Shown here: positions 8,519 through 16,678 of the stretch, in pieces
Layout of the letters: the number at the start of each line of letters is the position of its first letter
Position numbering within the stretch: position 1 is the stretch's first letter
Assembly: GCA_947259705.1 (NCBI GenBank)
Contig: CAMYNL010000001.1
Span: forward strand, 1 to 64,000
Source of the DNA: an uncultured Gammaproteobacteria bacterium
Lineage (GTDB): Bacteria > Pseudomonadota > Gammaproteobacteria > Arenicellales > JAANXG01
Length of the DNA stretch: 64,000 nt
Direction of reading: 5' to 3'
Notes under the pieces: model-generated
Databases searched by the model: none
What the model was told of the DNA's origin: nothing
The model's input: the letters and a program-made list of their open reading frames with translations, nothing else
Made by a program: the position numbers and the translations under genes

Positions 8519-9444
8519 CGGGGGAAGCCGCGTTGGAAGCGGTGATCGAGGCGCGCTGCCTGCGCAAGTCATTCGCCGCCGCCGAAGTGGTCAGGGGAAT
8601 CGACATCGCGGTACCGCGCGCCCACTGCTTCGGGCTGCTCGGGCCCAACGGCGCGGGGAAAACCACCATTATCCTCATGCTGCTGGGCCAGTCACCGCTC
8701 ACGTCCGGATCTTTGGAGGTTTTCGGTCAGCCCATGCCGGCCGCGGGCAGGACGGTGCGCGGTCGCATGGGGGTGGTGCCCCAGATCGACAACCTGGATC
8801 CCGACTTCACGGTCGCCGAGAACCTGCGGGTGTATGGCAGTTACTTCGGCCTGGAAGCGAATGTCATCGCAGCGCGGATTCAGAATCTGCTGGAGTTCGT
8901 GGCGCTTTCGGATCGTGCCGAAAGCCGCATCGACACCCTTTCCGGCGGCATGAAACGACGGCTGACCATCGCCCGGGCGCTCATCAACGATCCGGAACTG
9001 CTGGTGCTGGACGAGCCGACCACCGGCCTCGACCCCCAGGCCCGCCACATGATCTGGGCGCGCCTGCGCGATCTCAGGCAATCCGGCAAGACGCTGGTGC
9101 TGACCACCCACTACATGGAGGAGGCGGAACGGCTGTGCGATGAAGTGGTGATCATTGACCAGGGCCGGATACTCGCCCAGGGATCGCCACCGGCACTGAT
9201 CCGGCAGTACGTGGAGCCCGAAGTGCTGGAACTGCGCGGCGACAAGGCCGATATCGGCAGCCTGTTCGACGACGTGCCGGGCAGCCGGGTGGAGACGATC
9301 GGTGACACCGTTTACTGCTACATGCATGACGCGAAGTCCGTCGATCAGCTGTTGCAGCGAGCGCCGAAACTGAGCTTTCTTCGCCGTCCCGCCAATCTCG
9401 AGGACGTGTTCCTCGCCATAACCGGCCGGGAACTGCGTGACTAG
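8515..9444 (+). CDS. ABC transporter ATP-binding protein, NodI/DrrA-like
   Basis: This is a 309-residue ATPase of an ABC-2 type exporter. It shows Walker A GPNGAGKTT, the Q-loop region GVVPQIDNLDPDFTVAENL, the signature LSGGMKRRLTIARAL and Walker B LLVLDEPTTGLDPQARH. The DNLDPDFTVAENL sequence and the C-terminal domain that follows (VLELRGDKADIGSLF) match the NodI branch, whose partners export lipo-oligosaccharides in rhizobia. In non-rhizobial genomes the substrate is usually unknown. ATG 8515 overlaps the stop of the phosphatase gene as ATGA. Its own end overlaps the permease start by eight bases. Confidence 0.92.
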   Translation: MTGEAALEAVIEARCLRKSFAAAEVVRGIDIAVPRAHCFGLLGPNGAGKTTIILMLLGQSPLTSGSLEVFGQPMPAAGRTVRGRMGVVPQIDNLDPDFTVAENLRVYGSYFGLEANVIAARIQNLLEFVALSDRAESRIDTLSGGMKRRLTIARALINDPELLVLDEPTTGLDPQARHMIWARLRDLRQSGKTLVLTTHYMEEAERLCDEVVIIDQGRILAQGSPPALIRQYVEPEVLELRGDKADIGSLFDDVPGSRVETIGDTVYCYMHDAKSVDQLLQRAPKLSFLRRPANLEDVFLAITGRELRD

Positions 9445-10225
9445 CGGATACGACCTGCGGCTGCCTCGTCTGCGCAGCAGCGCCTTGACGGTCTGGCGGC
9501 GCAACGTGCTGGTCTGGCGCAAGCTGATTACGCCGAGCCTGCTTATCAACTTCGGTGAGCCGTTGCTCTACCTGCTCGGGCTGGGCTACGGACTCGGACT
9601 GTTCATCGGCGACATGGCAGGGCTGCCGTACCTGACTTTCCTGGCCTCGGGGATCGTCGCCTCCTCGGCGATGAACACGGCCAGCTTCGAGGGCATGTAC
9701 TCCGTGTTTACGCGCATGGTGCCCCAGCGGACCTATGAATCCATGCTGGCCACGCCCATAGACGTGGATGACATCATTGCCGGCGAGATGATCTGGTGCG
9801 CCACCAAGAGCACCATCAGCGGCACTGCCATCCTGCTGGTGGCATCGATTCTGGGCGCGGTGGAGGAGTGGCGGGCGGTGGCCGCCATCCCGGTCATGTT
9901 CGTAACCGGCCTTTGTTTCGCCGGACCGGCCATTGTCATGACCGCGATCTCGAAGAGCTATGATTTCTTCAACTACTATTTCACGCTGGTGGTGACGCCA
10001 ATGTTCATTCTCTGCGGGGTGTTCTATCCCGTGAGCACCCTTCCCGCTGCGCTGCAGTCCGTGGTGCAGTTTCTGCCTTTGACCCATGCAGTCGCCCTGG
10101 TGCGCCCGCTGATGGCGGGCCTGGAACCACAATCGGTGTTGGTTCACCTGGCGGTGCTGCTGGCTTACGCATTGGCCAGCTATTACCTGGCGGTAGTCCT
10201 GGTGCGCAGGCGATTGGTGGTATGA
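9437..10225 (+). CDS. ABC-2 type transporter permease, NodJ-like
   Basis: This is the inner-membrane partner of the preceding ATPase, 262 residues with about six hydrophobic segments. Conserved family sequences are visible: WRKLITPSLLINFGEPLLYLLGLGYGLG near the N-terminus, SFEGMYSVFTRM, and the C-terminal VFYPVSTLPAALQ and LPLTHAVALVRPLM. The GTG start at 9437 lies eight bases inside the ATPase gene, implying translational coupling. The substrate could be a lipid-linked saccharide by analogy with NodIJ, but nothing in the sequence proves it. Confidence 0.92.
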   Translation: MTSGYDLRLPRLRSSALTVWRRNVLVWRKLITPSLLINFGEPLLYLLGLGYGLGLFIGDMAGLPYLTFLASGIVASSAMNTASFEGMYSVFTRMVPQRTYESMLATPIDVDDIIAGEMIWCATKSTISGTAILLVASILGAVEEWRAVAAIPVMFVTGLCFAGPAIVMTAISKSYDFFNYYFTLVVTPMFILCGVFYPVSTLPAALQSVVQFLPLTHAVALVRPLMAGLEPQSVLVHLAVLLAYALASYYLAVVLVRRRLVV

Positions 10226-11073
10226 AGCGACTGCCGCGGCTGGGCGCCGCCTGCCTGCTCGGCTGCCTCAGTACGCCCGGTATTGCCGATGAGCGGGTCG
10301 TGGACACGGTGATGTCCGCTTATCGGGACGGCACCGCGACCGGCGAAATCAGGGTGGCCGACACGCAGCGCGCCATCGAAATTCAGCGCCGTGTCATCGC
10401 CGGGTTGATTCCGCTGTTCGGCGTCATCGTGGGCTACAAGGCAGCCCTCACCAGCGCTGCGGCCCAGGCGAGGTTCGGCGCCGCCGGACCAGTGATGGGG
10501 GTCCTGCTGGCGGGCATGCTTCACCCGCAAGGGACCGTGTTCGAACTGGCAGGCGGCGTGGACCTGTGGCTGGAAGCCGATCTGTTGCTGCGGGTGGGGG
10601 ACGCGTCCATCAACCAGGCGCAGAGCCCCGCCGAGTTTGCCGGCGCCCTGGACGCCGTCATTCCCTTCGTGGAGGTGCCGGATCACCTGGCGGGCCGTCA
10701 TGCCAGTCTGGACGCGGCGGCTTTGACCGCCATCAACGCCGGAGCGCGCCTCGGGGTTGCGGGGTCGGCGGTGGACATGGGCCCGGGCCTCGACTGGGTG
10801 GCCCTGCTGGGCCGCTTGCGGGTCAGCGTCACCGACGGTGAAGGCCGTGTGCTGGCGCTGGGCCGTGGCGATGCCGCGCTGGGGCACCCGCTGACGGCGC
10901 TGCAGTGGGTTCGAGACCAACTGCTAGCGCGCGGTCAACGCCTGCGGGTCGGCGATCTCGTCTCCGTGGGGGCGCTGGCGCCGCCGCTGGTTCCCGTTGC
11001 AGGGCAAGTCTACCGCGTGATCTACGCCGGGCTGGGGGCACACCCCCTGGTGGTACTGGTCGGGTTTCGATAA
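10222..11073 (+). CDS. Exported MhpD-fold (2-keto-4-pentenoate hydratase-like) protein
   Basis: This is a 283-residue protein of the fumarylacetoacetase/MhpD hydratase fold. Recognisable parts are the N-terminal helix with AIEIQRRVI, the GYKAALTS motif, GPVMGVLL, the LWLEADLLLRVGD strand carrying the metal-binding acidic residues, FVEVPD, and GDLVSVGALAPP near the end. Cytosolic hydratases carry a Glu-x-Glu pair at the metal site, whereas here it reads Glu-Ala-Asp. Unusually for this family it begins with a signal peptide (MKRLPRLGAACLLGCLSTPGIAD), so it should act in the periplasm. The ATG overlaps the permease stop as ATGA. A role in handling the exported substrate is conjecture. Confidence 0.8.
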   Translation: MKRLPRLGAACLLGCLSTPGIADERVVDTVMSAYRDGTATGEIRVADTQRAIEIQRRVIAGLIPLFGVIVGYKAALTSAAAQARFGAAGPVMGVLLAGMLHPQGTVFELAGGVDLWLEADLLLRVGDASINQAQSPAEFAGALDAVIPFVEVPDHLAGRHASLDAAALTAINAGARLGVAGSAVDMGPGLDWVALLGRLRVSVTDGEGRVLALGRGDAALGHPLTALQWVRDQLLARGQRLRVGDLVSVGALAPPLVPVAGQVYRVIYAGLGAHPLVVLVGFR

Positions 11074-11083
11074 CCCCGCCGCC

Positions 11084-11797
11084 GTGCGCCTGCCACCGCT
11101 GAGACCGGGGCGGATCCTGCGCCGCTACAAGCGCTTTCTGGCTGACGTGGAGCTGCACAACGGGACCGTGGTGGTGGCGCATTGCCCCAACACCGGCTCC
11201 ATGGCCAGCTGCTGGCGGCCCGGGGCCCCGGTCGAGCTCAGTTATCACGACAGTCCGCGGCGCAGGCTGAACTGGACCCTGGAGCGCGTGGACATGGGGC
11301 GCGGCTGGGTGGGCGTGCATACCGGTCGCGTCAACGCAGTAATTCGCGAGGCGGTGCAACGCGGCCAGATCGGCGCGTTGTCGGGGTACCGCGAGATCCT
11401 CGGCGAACCTCGTTTCGACAACCCCTTGCATCCCCGCGCCCGCCTGGATCTGCTGCTTCGCGGTGGTCGGCAGGCGAATGCCTACGTCGAGGTCAAGAAC
11501 GCGACCTTGCTGGTGGGGGACGCAGTGCGCTTTCCGGATGCCGTCACCGAGCGGGGACGCAAGCACCTGCAACTGCTGACCCTGGCGGCGCGGCAAGGTT
11601 ACCGGGCCGCCATCGTGTTCGCCATCAATCGTCCAGAAGGACGGGTATTCGAACCGGCTCGGGACATCGACCCGCAGTACGCCGACGCCCTGGAGGCGGC
11701 GGCGCAAGCGGGGGTCATGGTCATTGCGGCCCGACTGCATCACAGTGCCCACGGCATAGCGGTGCGCGGCTGCGCCGCCTTCCCGGCGGGGACCTAG
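11084..11797 (+). CDS. sfsA: SfsA family protein (sugar fermentation stimulation homologue)
   Basis: This is a 237-residue SfsA homologue. Family hallmarks are the N-terminal RILRRYKRFLADVEL, the HCPNTGSM block, YVEVKNATLL with the nuclease-like Glu-x-Lys, FPDAVTERGRKHLQLL and the C-terminal DIDPQYADAL. SfsA proteins combine an OB-like fold with a restriction-endonuclease-like domain and bind DNA, but their physiological role is poorly defined. The GTG start at 11084 follows the previous stop by ten bases, so it may be the last gene of that operon. Its TAG stop shares the palindrome CTAG (11794-11797) with the stop of the convergent gene. Confidence 0.94.
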   Translation: MRLPPLRPGRILRRYKRFLADVELHNGTVVVAHCPNTGSMASCWRPGAPVELSYHDSPRRRLNWTLERVDMGRGWVGVHTGRVNAVIREAVQRGQIGALSGYREILGEPRFDNPLHPRARLDLLLRGGRQANAYVEVKNATLLVGDAVRFPDAVTERGRKHLQLLTLAARQGYRAAIVFAINRPEGRVFEPARDIDPQYADALEAAAQAGVMVIAARLHHSAHGIAVRGCAAFPAGT

Positions 11798-12486
11798 CAC
11801 CAGCTTGCCTGCCCCTCCGGGTTTTCCAGCAGCTCGCGGATGTTGGCCTCGATGATCCGGTATCCCACGTTACCATAGAGTTTCTGGCGGCCATTATTGA
11901 GCAGGTACGTAGGACTGCCCTCGATCCGGTACTCTTCCTTGTCGTCAAGGTCACGGCACAATGCGGCCATGGCGGCGCCGCTGTTGATCCGGTCCGCGAT
12001 CGATGCGGCCGGCAGGCCCATTCGCTGCGCCAAGGCATAGAGCGTGTCCAGATTTCCGATGTCCTGTGCGTCCTGGAAGAACGCGCACCTCGCCCGCCAT
12101 GCAAACGCTTCGAACATGGTCTGACCATCACCGGTGACGGCGGGCAGCAGGGCTTCCTGCTGCAGCGACTGCAAGGCCTTGAGAAACAGGTGACAGGAGG
12201 CCGATGACTTCGGCCGGCAGCTTTTCCATACGGCCGGATGGATCTTCACGTGGGGGAACGTGCCGCCGATGTCGGCGACATGCCGGGCATAGCCCTCGAA
12301 TCCGCCGCGCTTCTCCCAGCTCCTGCCGATGCGGGACGCGCTGCAACCAAAGACCGATATGAAGCGATAACTGATGTCGATACTAGCCGCCATCTTCGCC
12401 TTCAGTTGGTCCAGCCGGACCTGCGAAACGTAGGCCCAGACGCATAGCACATCGGAAAAGTAGGAAATCTCTACAGGTCTTGTCAT
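11794..12486 (-). CDS. DsbA-fold protein, HCCA-isomerase/DsbA family
   Basis: This is a 230-residue thioredoxin-fold protein of the DsbA/2-hydroxychromene-2-carboxylate isomerase superfamily. The first strand and helix read VEISYFSDVLCVWAYVSQVRL. At the position of a CXXC there is only one cysteine (Cys-Val-Trp-Ala), so dithiol oxidase activity is unlikely. The cis-proline loop GSPTYLLNN is present and the helical insertion lies between. There is no signal peptide, so it is cytosolic. A glutathione- or CoA-thiol-dependent isomerase or transferase role would fit better than disulfide formation, but the substrate is unknown. The stop overlaps the convergent sfsA stop. Confidence 0.82.
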   Translation of the reverse strand: MTRPVEISYFSDVLCVWAYVSQVRLDQLKAKMAASIDISYRFISVFGCSASRIGRSWEKRGGFEGYARHVADIGGTFPHVKIHPAVWKSCRPKSSASCHLFLKALQSLQQEALLPAVTGDGQTMFEAFAWRARCAFFQDAQDIGNLDTLYALAQRMGLPAASIADRINSGAAMAALCRDLDDKEEYRIEGSPTYLLNNGRQKLYGNVGYRIIEANIRELLENPEGQASWC

Positions 12487-12588
12487 CGCCTGGTCTGCGC
12501 GCGGCCGTCAGGGTCGGCTGATGAAGAACAAACAGATCGGCTATCCGCGGCGACCGAGACACTCAGTCCGGCGCCACTGCGGCGGCCG

Positions 12589-13401
12589 CTAGGTTTCACT
12601 GATTTCCACATCGGCCCAGTAATAGGGATGATCCGAGGGGCCTGCCGGGCTGGTTCCGCTGGCGTGAACCGCGACTCCGCGACATAGAATCCAGTCGACA
12701 CGATCGCTGGCTGCCTGTGCATTGTCGGTCCCCTGCAGCGCGTCCACGACCTCGTCCTCGGCCAGGTAGTCGCTCAGCAGTGTATCCCCGGGGGCCGTAT
12801 TGAGGTCGCCGAGCAGCACTGCCGGCTTCAATGTCCGAAAATGCGCCAACACCCGTTGCAACTGCTCCTCGCGCCCGGCCCGCGTATGCAGATGGGTAAA
12901 CATAACGGACAAGGTTCGTCCGCGCACGTCGATCCTGGCCACGGTGAAGTTGCGGAATCGCCGGCCGCTGAGATCCGGCAACGGCTCGCGTCGCCAGTCG
13001 ATGACTGGATATCGCGACAACAGCGCGTTACCTCGATGCGCGCGCAACCACCGGCGGCGTGTCGGGGCATAGAGGCAGGCCGCCCTGTGGCGGGTTGCCA
13101 TCCGCGCCGCCTGATTCTTCCGCCACCAATCGTCGCGGACTTCCTGCAGCGCCACGACTTCCGCGTCCCGGATCACGCTGCTGATTCGCTCCAGGTCGCG
13201 TCTCCCGTCCACGCCCATCCCGCCATGGATGTTGAAGGTGGCCAACCGCAGCAGGGACCGCGGTGCCGGCTCCGCGTCGCCGGGGACTGCAATGGGCCCG
13301 CCCTGCGCGCGGCCGGTGGGCCGCGGGACGGCGGCCATGGCGACCAGGCTGAGGACGAGAACAATGATTAAGACGGTGTACAACTCTATCCGCTGGCTCA
13401 T
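12589..13401 (-). CDS. Endonuclease/exonuclease/phosphatase (EEP) family protein, membrane-anchored
   Basis: This is a 270-residue EEP-superfamily hydrolase. Motifs in order are LRLATFNIHGG (metal-site Asn), VVALQEVRD (metal-binding Glu), the FTHLHTRAG region, VLLGDLNTAPGD with the Asp-x-Asn pair, and the C-terminal SDHPYYWADVEI with the catalytic Asp-His. The N-terminus MSQRIELYTVLIIVLVLSLVAMAAV is a signal anchor, which places the domain outside the cytoplasm. Secreted EEP proteins include phosphodiesterases, sphingomyelinase-like enzymes and nucleases, and the sequence does not separate these. The ATG at 13401 is preferred to upstream in-frame starts because it opens the anchor directly. 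Confidence 0.85.
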   Translation of the reverse strand: MSQRIELYTVLIIVLVLSLVAMAAVPRPTGRAQGGPIAVPGDAEPAPRSLLRLATFNIHGGMGVDGRRDLERISSVIRDAEVVALQEVRDDWWRKNQAARMATRHRAACLYAPTRRRWLRAHRGNALLSRYPVIDWRREPLPDLSGRRFRNFTVARIDVRGRTLSVMFTHLHTRAGREEQLQRVLAHFRTLKPAVLLGDLNTAPGDTLLSDYLAEDEVVDALQGTDNAQAASDRVDWILCRGVAVHASGTSPAGPSDHPYYWADVEISET

Positions 13402-13452
13402 GGCTTGTCGTGCCGGCAGTATATCAGCACCGTGCGACGCCACTGCGTGATG

Positions 13453-13482
13453 TTGACATGGTGCGTCCTGACACGATGTAAG
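13453..13482 (+). promoter_or_regulatory. Candidate sigma-70 promoter before the Att-type ABC operon
   Basis: A consensus TTGACA at 13453-13458 is followed, after 18 bases, by TGTAAG (four of six matches to TATAAT) at 13477-13482. It sits between the divergent EEP and ABC genes. Transcription would start very close to the ATG at 13491 and would largely lose the GAGG site, which weakens the call. Confidence 0.3.
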
Positions 13483-13490
13483 ATGAGGTC

Positions 13491-14174
13491 ATGTCGACCA
13501 AGGCCATGGTTGTTCTTTCGGGTGTAAGCAAACGGTTCCGGGAGGGGCTCAGCGAGCGCAGGGTGCTCGACGGCGTTGACGCCACCATCGCCGCGGGTGA
13601 GTTCGTAGCCATTCAGGGGCGCAGCGGTTCCGGCAAGACCACGCTGTTCAACCTGATCGCCGGGCTGGATATGCCGGATGCGGGCGAGGTGTACGTAGAT
13701 GGCCACGCATTAACTCGCCTGTCCGACCGTGAAAGGACCTTGTTTCGCCGGCGCCATCTCGGTTTCGTCTTTCAGTTCTTCAACCTCATCCCCACGCTGA
13801 CGGTGCGGGAGAATCTCGGTTTCAGCCTCGACCTCAACGGGGTCGCGGCAGCGAAGGCCGACTCCATCATCGTGACCTTGCTGGAGGCCGTCGGACTGGC
13901 CGGGCGCGCTGACAGCTTTCCTGACCGGCTCAGCGGCGGAGAGCAACAGCGGGTGGCCATCGCCCGTGCACTGGCGCACGCGCCGCGCCTGGTGCTGGCC
14001 GACGAGCCCACCGGCAACCTTGACCAGGAAACCGAGAGCGGGGTCCTCGCGCTGCTGGCGGAGTTGCCGCGCCTGCGCGGCGCGACGCTGGTGGTGGCTA
14101 CTCACAGCGCGGAGATCGCACGCCGTGCTGATCGAGTGCTGCTGATCCGCGACGGTCGACTGACCGCGGCATGA
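13491..14174 (+). CDS. ABC transporter ATP-binding protein, LolD/AttE-like
   Basis: This is a 227-residue ATPase of the MacB/LolD group. It shows Walker [10 protein letters not shown], the Q-loop [17 protein letters not shown], the signature [15 protein letters not shown] and Walker [12 protein letters not shown]. The GAGG at 13484-13487 precedes the ATG. It overlaps the next gene as ATGA and is the first of a three-gene set (ATPase, FtsX permease, AttH/CrtC-like protein). This order matches the attE-attF-attG-attH type operons described in Agrobacterium, with the two permeases fused into one here. Confidence 0.92.
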   Translation: MSTKAMVVLSGVSKRFREGLSERRVLDGVDATIAAGEFVAIQGRSGSGKTTLFNLIAGLDMPDAGEVYVDGHALTRLSDRERTLFRRRHLGFVFQFFNLIPTLTVRENLGFSLDLNGVAAAKADSIIVTLLEAVGLAGRADSFPDRLSGGEQQRVAIARALAHAPRLVLADEPTGNLDQETESGVLALLAELPRLRGATLVVATHSAEIARRADRVLLIRDGRLTAA

Positions 14175-16678
14175 TGCCCTTTGTCCGCATGGCTCTGCGT
14201 TCGCTCGCGCGTCGCTGGCCACAGACGATTCTGTCCGTGATCGGCATCGGCCTGGGCATCGCGGTCATGCTGGCCATAGACATCAGCAACGACAGTGCCC
14301 GCCGCGCCTTCGAGTTCGCCAGCGAGGGCATGGGCGGCCAGGCCGAAGCGATCATCCTGGGCGGTCCTCGAGGCCTGGACGAAGACTTCTATCGTCAACT
14401 GCGGCTGCGCCACGGCGTGCGCGGTATCAGTCCGGTGGTGGAGGGATGGGCCGAGGAGTCCGCCACCGGTATCGCGTTGAAGATTGTCGGGATTGATCCA
14501 CTGGCGCTGTCGCAGCCGACGCGGCAACAGGACGCCAGGGGATGGTCCGCCCTCACGGAGCTGGTCGCCCGACCGGAGTCGGCTTTGATGACCGCCGATG
14601 CCGCTCGCACCCTGGGTATCGAAATACCCGGCGATCTGGAGCTGCGGGTGGGCAACCGTCGGGCCAGGATTGCCGTGGTCGGCGCGCTGCCCGTACAGCA
14701 TGAGGCGCGGGCCAACGCGCTGCGGAATGTCGCGGTGATGGACGTCGGCGGCGCCCAGACATTGCTGGCCATGCCGGGCAGACTTTCCCGGATCGAAGTC
14801 CACGACGCGAACGATTCCAGACGCCTGACCGCCCTTTTGCCGCCATCCCTGCGCTTGGTCCCGGGACTGTCGCAGGCACAGACGATGCGGCAGATGACCC
14901 GATCCTTCAGGATCAACCTCACTGCGTTGAGCCTGCTCGCTGTCGTTATCGGTGCCTTCCTGGTCTACAACACCATGGTCATATCAGTGCTGCAGCGCCG
15001 CGAGCAGATCGCCACCTTGCGCACGCTGGGTGTCACGCGACCGGAAATCCTTGCCACCATCATGATCGAGGCACTGGCCCTGGCAGCGGCGGGCATGGTG
15101 TTCGGCACCCTGTTTGGCGTCTGGTTGAGTCACGCGCTGCTGCAGCTCGTCACCCGCACCATCAACGATCTTTATTTCAGCCTGCAGGTGACCGCGCCGG
15201 CGATCAGCAACTGGACGCTGGCAAAGAGCAATGCCGTGGGGGTCCTGGCCGCGCTCGGGGCAGCCGCAGCGCCGGCCTGGGAGGCCACCCGTGTCTCCCC
15301 GCGGCTGGCCTTTTGCCGCTCGCACCTGGAATCGACCACCCGCTCGTGGCTGGGTCGCTGGGCCGCCGCCGGCCTGGTCGTGTGGGCGGTGGCAGCGGCG
15401 ATTCTGTGGGTATCTGACCGCAGCATCGTGGCCGGCTTTGCCGCCCTGTTCTGCCTTATCGCTGGTTTCGCGCTGACCGTGCCCATGTCCATGGTGTCGC
15501 TCATGAGGGGCATGCGGCGACTGCTCAGCGACTCACCCTATGGACGTATCGCCACCGGGGGCATACTGGCGTCACTGAGCCGCACCCACGTGGCGGTCAC
15601 CGCCCTGGCGGTGGCGCTGTCGGCCACCGTAGGCGTCGGCATCATGATCGGCAGCTTCCGCACCTCGGTGAACACCTGGCTCGGCAGTTACCTGCGCGCT
15701 GATATCTATGTCTCCCAGGGCACCGGGCGAACAAACGACGGCATCACACCGGCGATTATCGCGGCCTTACGGAAAGAGCCCGCGGTTCGCGCGGTGACGA
15801 CGGGCCGCTGGGTGCGCTTCACCGAGCCCGGCCGCATCCTGCGCCTGTTCGTAGTGGATGTCGATCGATATAGCTTCGAAAATTTTCAATTGCGGAAGGG
15901 CGAGGTGACGCAGGCATGGCAGCGGTTCAACGAACGGGGAGCTGTTCTCGTGTCCGAGGCCTTTGCCTATCACCGGGGCCTGTCCGTAGGGGACTCCATG
16001 TCACTGCCTACCCGGTCCGGCACGGGGCGGTTTGAGGTCGCCGCGGTATTTCGGGACTACGGCTCGGACCAGGGGACGGTAGTCATGCACCGTCGTCACT
16101 ATGAGCGCCACTGGGATGACCCGGTAGTGGATTCGGTGGCGCTGTATCTTCGTCCGGACGCCGACTCCCAGGCTCTGCTGGCACACCTGGAGCCCGGGAT
16201 GTTGAAGCAGTCGGGCCTGCAGGCCCGTTCCAACCGGGCGCTGCGCGAACTGTCACTGGCGATCTTCGATCGCACCTTCGCGATAACCGGCGTGCTGCGA
16301 CTGCTGACCGTGATCATCGCCGTCGTGGCAATCGTCAGTGCGCTGGCGGCCATTCAACTGGAACGGGCCCGGGAGTTCGCCATGCTTCGGGCGACCGGAG
16401 TCACACGCCGCGGGTTGGCGGGGCTGCTGATGGGCGAGGGTGCGCTGATGGGTCTCGCGGCGGGTATATTGTCGCTGCCGCTGGGGCTGATGATGTCGAT
16501 GGTGCTGATCAGCGTTATCAATCGCCGTTCCTTCGGCTGGACTATCGACATGGCGTTGAGCCCGGAACATTTCCTCACCGCGCTGCTGCTCAGCGTAGCG
16601 GCGGGACTGGTTGCCGCCGTATACCCGGCGCTGCGCATGACGAGTGCGTTGACGGCCGAGGGTTTGCGTCATGAATAA
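14171..16678 (+). CDS. FtsX-family ABC transporter permease, Att/YbbP-like
   Basis: This is an 835-residue inner-membrane permease built from two FtsX-like halves. Membrane segments are visible near residues 18-35 (TILSVIGIGLGIAVML), in a first cluster around LSLLAVVIGAFLVYNTMVIS to the GTLFGVWLSHALL helix, in a central pair near LVVWAVAAAILW, and in the C-terminal block beginning VLRLLTVIIAVVAIVSALAAI. The conserved cytoplasmic sequences EQIATLRTLGVTRPEIL and EFAMLRATGVTRRGL sit at equivalent places in the two halves, which supports an internal duplication or fusion. It is translationally coupled to the ATPase (ATGA) and overlaps the following gene by eight bases. Confidence 0.92.
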   Translation: MMPFVRMALRSLARRWPQTILSVIGIGLGIAVMLAIDISNDSARRAFEFASEGMGGQAEAIILGGPRGLDEDFYRQLRLRHGVRGISPVVEGWAEESATGIALKIVGIDPLALSQPTRQQDARGWSALTELVARPESALMTADAARTLGIEIPGDLELRVGNRRARIAVVGALPVQHEARANALRNVAVMDVGGAQTLLAMPGRLSRIEVHDANDSRRLTALLPPSLRLVPGLSQAQTMRQMTRSFRINLTALSLLAVVIGAFLVYNTMVISVLQRREQIATLRTLGVTRPEILATIMIEALALAAAGMVFGTLFGVWLSHALLQLVTRTINDLYFSLQVTAPAISNWTLAKSNAVGVLAALGAAAAPAWEATRVSPRLAFCRSHLESTTRSWLGRWAAAGLVVWAVAAAILWVSDRSIVAGFAALFCLIAGFALTVPMSMVSLMRGMRRLLSDSPYGRIATGGILASLSRTHVAVTALAVALSATVGVGIMIGSFRTSVNTWLGSYLRADIYVSQGTGRTNDGITPAIIAALRKEPAVRAVTTGRWVRFTEPGRILRLFVVDVDRYSFENFQLRKGEVTQAWQRFNERGAVLVSEAFAYHRGLSVGDSMSLPTRSGTGRFEVAAVFRDYGSDQGTVVMHRRHYERHWDDPVVDSVALYLRPDADSQALLAHLEPGMLKQSGLQARSNRALRELSLAIFDRTFAITGVLRLLTVIIAVVAIVSALAAIQLERAREFAMLRATGVTRRGLAGLLMGEGALMGLAAGILSLPLGLMMSMVLISVINRRSFGWTIDMALSPEHFLTALLLSVAAGLVAAVYPALRMTSALTAEGLRHE

